A stretch of 64,000 nt of DNA, from positions 62,001-126,000 of the forward strand of contig NZ_JAMKMR010000011.1 in the NCBI RefSeq assembly GCF_023634645.1, given 5' to 3'. The notes under the pieces are model-generated. The model worked only from the letters and a program-made list of their open reading frames with translations, did no database searches and had not been told where the DNA came from. Every line of letters begins with the position of its first letter. Within the stretch, counting starts at the first letter, position 1. This DNA comes from Vibrio sinus. Its GTDB lineage: Bacteria; Pseudomonadota; Gammaproteobacteria; Enterobacterales; Vibrionaceae. Positions 60,041 to 64,000 of this stretch are shown piece by piece. The position numbers were made by a program, and so were the translations under genes.

Positions 60041-62668
60041 ATGGGTAAATCACTCGTTATCGTAGAGTCTCCTGCAAAGGCTAAAACGATAAATAAATAT
60101 CTTGGTAAAGACTTTATTGTAAAGTCGAGCGTTGGACATGTTCGTGATCTTCCAACAGCAGGCCAGAGTACTGGCAAAAAAGCGGCTGCAGTCTCTACTA
60201 AAGGCTTGAGCCCAGAAGAAAAAGCTCGCCTTAAGAAAGAAAAAGATAGAAAGTCGCTCATTAAAAAAATGGGCATCGATCCGTATCATGGATGGGATGC
60301 AAATTACCAAATTCTGCCCGGTAAAGAGAAGGTGGTTGCCGAGCTGCAAAAGCTAGCGAAAGACGCAGATAGCGTTTATCTCGCAACCGATTTGGACCGT
60401 GAAGGAGAAGCGATTGCCTGGCACCTTCGCGAGATCATAGGCGGAGACGAGGAACGTTATAAGCGCGTTGTATTTAACGAAATCACTAAAAACGCCATTC
60501 AACAAGCTTTCGAGACTCCAGGCGAGCTCAACATGGATGGTGTGAATGCCCAGCAAGCGCGTCGATTTATGGACCGTGTGGTGGGTTTCATGGTCTCACC
60601 ACTGTTGTGGAAGAAAGTCGCCCGTGGTCTATCAGCAGGGCGTGTTCAGTCTGTAGCCGTGAAGTTATTGGTTGAGCGTGAAAGAGAGATTAACGCTTTT
60701 GTTCCCGAAGAGTTTTGGGATATTCACGCGGATACTAAAACGGCCGATAAAACCGATTTTCGCCTTCAGGTAGCACAAAAAGACGGTGCGGCCTTCAAGC
60801 CTACAAATAAGGGTGACGTCGACAATTCGGTTGCTGCGCTAAAACAAGCCAGCTATGAAGTTTGTAAAAGAGAAGACAGGCCAACATCAAGCAAACCTTC
60901 TGCCCCGTACATCACATCGACTTTGCAACAAGCTGCGAGCACGCGCTTGGGTTATGGTGTGAAAAAGACCATGATGCTAGCTCAAAGGCTGTATGAGGCA
61001 GGCTATATCACCTATATGCGTACTGACTCGACAAACCTAAGCTCTGAAGCTGTGGATGCGGTGAGAGAGTTTATTTCGAGTGAGTTTGGTGACACGTATT
61101 TGCCTGCTAAAGCCAACGTCTATGGCAGTAAGCAAGGAGCACAAGAGGCGCACGAAGCGATTCGACCTTCTAGTGTTGACGTGAAAGCCGATGACTTGCA
61201 AAGTATGGACCCAGATGCTCACAAGCTTTATGCCTTGATTTGGAACCAGTTTGTTGCATGTCAAATGACGCCAGCCAAATATGACTCTACCACTGTCAGT
61301 GTAAAGGCCGCTGAATATACTTTGAAAGCGAAAGGCCGAATTTTAAAATTTGATGGTTGGACAAGAGTACAACGCCCACTCGGTAAAAACGAAGACCAGA
61401 TCCTTCCGCCAGTGCAAATTGGTGATAAGTTAGACTTGATTGCTCTTGACCCTAAGCAGCACTTTACTAAACCGCCAGCGCGTTATACCGAAGCGGCTTT
61501 AGTTAAAGAGCTAGAAAAGAAAGGCATTGGTCGTCCTTCTACATACGCGTCTATCATTTCTACCATCCAAGATCGTGGCTACGTGCGTGTTGAACAACGT
61601 CGTTTTTACGCTGAAAAAATGGGTGAAATTGTTACCGATAGGCTCGATGGCAGCTTTAACGATCTGATGAACTATGACTTCACCGCGAGAATGGAGCAAA
61701 AGCTTGACCAAATCGCAGAAGGTGAAAGAAGCTGGAAAGGCGTTTTAGATAGCTTCTTCTCAGACTTTAGTGGCGATCTTGAGAAAGCTGAGCAGGATGA
61801 AGACCTTGGCGGTATGAAGCCAAATCATATCGTGATGACGGATATTGAATGTCCGACATGCTCACGTCCAATGGGGATTCGTACAGCATCAACAGGCGTA
61901 TTTTTAGGTTGCTCAGGCTATGCGCTGCCACCTAAAGAGCGTTGTAAGACCACGATTAACCTTGGTGACGAAGAAGGCATTGTCAACGTATTGGAAGAAG
62001 ACGTTGAAACCGCAGCGCTACGTGCGAAGAAACGTTGTCCAATATGTGAAACGGCAATGGATGCGTATTTAATCGATGATAAACGTAAGCTACATGTTTG
62101 TGGTAACAATCCAAACTGCGACGGCTATATCGTTGAACACGGTGAATACAAAGTCAAAGGTTATGACGGGCCCGTCGTTGAGTGTGATAAATGTGGCTCC
62201 GACATGGTGCTGAAAAATGGTCGCTTTGGTAAGTATATGGATTGTACCAATGAGGACTGTAAGAACACTCGTAAGATCTTGAAAAATGGCGAAGTCGCAC
62301 CACCAAAAGAAGATCCGGTGCATTTCCCTGAATTACCGTGTGAAAACTCTGATGCGTACTTTGTACTACGTGATGGCGCATCTGGCTTGTTTATGTCGGC
62401 GAGCAACTTCCCTAAATCGCGTGAGACCCGAGCGCCGCTTGTTGCTGAGCTTGCTCGATTTAAGGAAAGACTGCCAGCTAAGTTTGCACATTTAGCGCAG
62501 GCGCCAGTGAAAGATCCCGATGGTCGACCAACTGTGGTTCGATTCAGCCGTAAATCTAAAGAGAATTATGTGCGCTCGGAGGTCGATGGTAAGCCTTCTG
62601 GCTGGACAGCGCTCTATGTTGATGGTAACTGGGAAATTACCGATAAAAGAAAGAAGCCAAAGAAATAG
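60041..62668 (+). CDS. topA: DNA topoisomerase I TopA
   Basis: Type IA topoisomerase that relaxes negative supercoils. The 875 residues start [17 protein letters not shown] (TOPRIM domain, with [13 protein letters not shown] acids near 118). The active-site tyrosine is Y325 in [10 protein letters not shown]. The type IA body ends near 590, and three Cys4 zinc ribbons follow: CPTCSRPMG..., CPICETAMD... and CDKCGSDMV.... The C-terminal winged domains finish in a basic tail. Length and layout match E. coli TopA (865). A terminator follows. Confidence 0.97.
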   Translation: MGKSLVIVESPAKAKTINKYLGKDFIVKSSVGHVRDLPTAGQSTGKKAAAVSTKGLSPEEKARLKKEKDRKSLIKKMGIDPYHGWDANYQILPGKEKVVAELQKLAKDADSVYLATDLDREGEAIAWHLREIIGGDEERYKRVVFNEITKNAIQQAFETPGELNMDGVNAQQARRFMDRVVGFMVSPLLWKKVARGLSAGRVQSVAVKLLVEREREINAFVPEEFWDIHADTKTADKTDFRLQVAQKDGAAFKPTNKGDVDNSVAALKQASYEVCKREDRPTSSKPSAPYITSTLQQAASTRLGYGVKKTMMLAQRLYEAGYITYMRTDSTNLSSEAVDAVREFISSEFGDTYLPAKANVYGSKQGAQEAHEAIRPSSVDVKADDLQSMDPDAHKLYALIWNQFVACQMTPAKYDSTTVSVKAAEYTLKAKGRILKFDGWTRVQRPLGKNEDQILPPVQIGDKLDLIALDPKQHFTKPPARYTEAALVKELEKKGIGRPSTYASIISTIQDRGYVRVEQRRFYAEKMGEIVTDRLDGSFNDLMNYDFTARMEQKLDQIAEGERSWKGVLDSFFSDFSGDLEKAEQDEDLGGMKPNHIVMTDIECPTCSRPMGIRTASTGVFLGCSGYALPPKERCKTTINLGDEEGIVNVLEEDVETAALRAKKRCPICETAMDAYLIDDKRKLHVCGNNPNCDGYIVEHGEYKVKGYDGPVVECDKCGSDMVLKNGRFGKYMDCTNEDCKNTRKILKNGEVAPPKEDPVHFPELPCENSDAYFVLRDGASGLFMSASNFPKSRETRAPLVAELARFKERLPAKFAHLAQAPVKDPDGRPTVVRFSRKSKENYVRSEVDGKPSGWTALYVDGNWEITDKRKKPKK

Positions 62669-62694
62669 CGGTTTCACGTAGTTTATAAGCGAAG

Positions 62695-62721
62695 GCCACC
62701 ACAATATGCGGTGGCTTTTTT
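62695..62721 (+). terminator. Terminator after topA
   Basis: A 6-bp GC-rich stem GCCACC / GGTGGC with a 9-base loop is followed by seven T, starting 27 bases after the topA stop. Confidence 0.82.
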
Positions 62722-62849
62722 ACACCTGAAATTTATGCAGAAATATGACAATTACAAAGTATATTAACATGCATTACACACCATATATCGATGCAACTTA
62801 TTAAATCCTATCCTATTTATCTATTGACAAATTCTTACCTATAACTATC

Positions 62850-63076
62850 TAAATTTTACCCCCAATTTAGTGCCACTTTTCACGAGACAACTATGCAAGT
62901 TCGAGGTATTGTAGTTGTAGCATGTGATGGAGCATGCATATTGTGCAAGGTTTTGCTACCAATAATAAAATATCCATATCTCTGTAGTGGAATAAATAAT
63001 GACAAAAGTAGCAGCACATAACATCGAACTTTAACGATGACGTCATCAACTTAAGATCGCTCTTAGTTGATTTTTT
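62850..63076 (+). ncRNA. Candidate non-coding transcript between topA and glgC
   Basis: A TTGACA at 62824-62829 with a loose -10 (TATCTA, 62846-62851) could start a transcript near 62857. An intrinsic terminator closes it: CAACTTAAGA / TCTTAGTTG (one bulge, loop TCGC, 63047-63069) followed by six T. No gene of ordinary size lies between. A 12-codon frame MTKVAAHNIEL (62999-63034) ends just before the terminator. A perfect 12-base palindrome GATGACGTCATC (63036-63047) abuts the stem. Small RNA, leader peptide with attenuator for glgC, and decayed gene remain possible. Confidence 0.35.
63047..63076 (+). terminator. Intrinsic terminator with no gene before it, upstream of glgC
   Basis: Stem CAACTTAAGA / TCTTAGTTG with one bulged T and a TCGC loop, followed by ATTTTTTA. 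It lies 105 bases before glgC and 380 bases after topA, whose own terminator is at 62695. Confidence 0.6.
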
Positions 63077-63180
63077 ATATTGTCAATTAGTTGGTAAAAA
63101 TAAAGTTCAGCGGGTTTAAAGGATAAATGGTTCGACTTAAGAACTATCTGTTTAAATGATAAAGAACATGGAGATAAACA

Positions 63181-64000
63181 ATGGCTGGTGTACTAGGAAT
63201 GATTCTTGCCGGTGGTGAGGGTTCACGTTTAAGACCATTAACCGGGTCTCGCAGTAAACCTTCTGTACCATTTGGTGGGAGTTACAGGCTTATAGATTTT
63301 GCACTCAATAACTTTGTCAATGCAGGTCTGATGAGGATTTATGTGCTGACGCAATTTAAGTCTCAATCTTTGTTTTATCACTTGAAGCAAGGTTGGAATA
63401 TAAATGGCATCACTGATCAGTTCATTGACCCCATTCCCGCTCAGATGCGAACTGGCAAACGTTGGTATGAAGGTACTGCAGACGCTATCTATCAAAACGT
63501 GCGTTTTATGGAGTTATCAGAGCCAGAACATGTCTGTATCTTTGGCTCGGACCACATCTATAAAATGGATATCAAACAATTTATTGATTTCCATAAAAAA
63601 CAAAAAGCGTCGCTAACCGTATCTGCGCTAAGAGTGCCTATCGCTGAAGCTACTCAATTTGGTGTGATTGAAGTAGACAAAGACGGCCGAATGATTGGCT
63701 TTGAAGAAAAGCCATCCGAGCCAAAGTCGATTCCGGGTGATCCAGAACATGCACTGGTTTCTATGGGTAACTATGTGTTTGAAGCAAAAACATTGTTTGC
63801 TGAGCTGATTGAAGATGCCGATAAGGAAGACTCGACACACGATTTTGGCAAAGACATCATTCCTAACATGTATCCTCGTGGCGATGTTTTTGTTTATGAC
63901 TTCAGTACGAACACAATCACTGGAGAGAAAGAGGAAGTGTATTGGCGAGATGTCGGAACGATAGATTCCTACTGGCAAGCCCATATGGATCTACTCGAAA
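63181..64000 (+). CDS. glgC: Glucose-1-phosphate adenylyltransferase GlgC (partial, cut by window end)
   Basis: First committed step of glycogen synthesis, making ADP-glucose. The frame is open from ATG 63181 to the window end (273 codons). The start MAGVLGMILAGGEGSRLRPLT is the nucleotide-binding loop; then come SKPSVPFGGSYRLIDFALNN, WYEGTADAIYQN, FGSDHIYKMD, FGVIEVDKDGRMIGFEEKP and VYWRDVGTIDSYW, all standard for GlgC. GGAGATAAACA precedes the start. Allosteric and C-terminal parts are outside the window; glgA would be expected next. Confidence 0.96.
   Translation, partial: MAGVLGMILAGGEGSRLRPLTGSRSKPSVPFGGSYRLIDFALNNFVNAGLMRIYVLTQFKSQSLFYHLKQGWNINGITDQFIDPIPAQMRTGKRWYEGTADAIYQNVRFMELSEPEHVCIFGSDHIYKMDIKQFIDFHKKQKASLTVSALRVPIAEATQFGVIEVDKDGRMIGFEEKPSEPKSIPGDPEHALVSMGNYVFEAKTLFAELIEDADKEDSTHDFGKDIIPNMYPRGDVFVYDFSTNTITGEKEEVYWRDVGTIDSYWQAHMDLLE

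Overview
This window reads as a chromosomal segment of a marine gammaproteobacterium of the genus Vibrio. The evidence is gene content (OmpT-type porin next to dinG, MipA/OmpV and LpxR-like outer-membrane proteins, two large chemoreceptors, an H-NS paralogue of VicH type, a Vibrio-style bioA/bioBFCD locus), protein similarity that is close to Escherichia coli but not enterobacterial, and moderate GC content. It is almost entirely core genome. I found no transposase, integrase, phage gene, CRISPR array, toxin-antitoxin pair, tRNA or rRNA.

Layout. 1-7.9 kb: cell-envelope export genes (end of lolC, lolD, lolE; then comEC, msbA, lpxK and a Trm112-like small protein). 8-12.8 kb: the minus-strand stress module yeaG-yeaH-ycgB. 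13.2-20.3 kb: an OmpV-like protein, pflA, a chemoreceptor, an LpxR-like deacylase and pflB (anaerobic pyruvate metabolism). 20.8-27.4 kb: a basic-amino-acid-type ABC transporter, xthA and a second chemoreceptor. 27.4-32.2 kb: a minus-strand run roxA, rsmS, priC, a TSUP permease and dinG. 32.7-34.5 kb: a porin and a CsgI-like protein. 34.6-39.7 kb: the biotin locus, with bioA divergent from bioBFCD around a BirA operator. 39.8-43 kb: a 56-residue small gene, htpX, a candidate small RNA and a second porin. 43-48.2 kb: mnmA-hflD-purB divergent from gsk, then hns. 48.9-58 kb: an NhaC-family transporter and the complete histidine operon hisGDCBHAF(IE) with its His-rich leader peptide and attenuator. 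58-64 kb: yebC, ruvC, yciN, topA and the start of glgC.

How it works together. Several local control circuits can be read directly: the hisL attenuator, a BirA-type operator overlapping the bioB -35 element, a perfect PurR-type palindrome before gsk, and a hairpin between the transporter binding protein and its permeases. The least explained parts are non-coding: a terminator-ended, gene-free transcript candidate between htpX and the porin at 41.7 kb, a similar one between topA and glgC, and structured DNA between xthA and the chemoreceptor. Two expected neighbours are absent: kdsB after lpxK/Trm112, and ruvAB after ruvC. The latter junction carries a perfect TATACCCAAG palindrome and is probably a rearrangement breakpoint. 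Comparisons with the V. cholerae gene order are from memory and were not checked by a search. I see no convincing wholly new multi-gene system; the nearest candidate is the conserved but mechanistically obscure PrkA/YeaH/SpoVR module.
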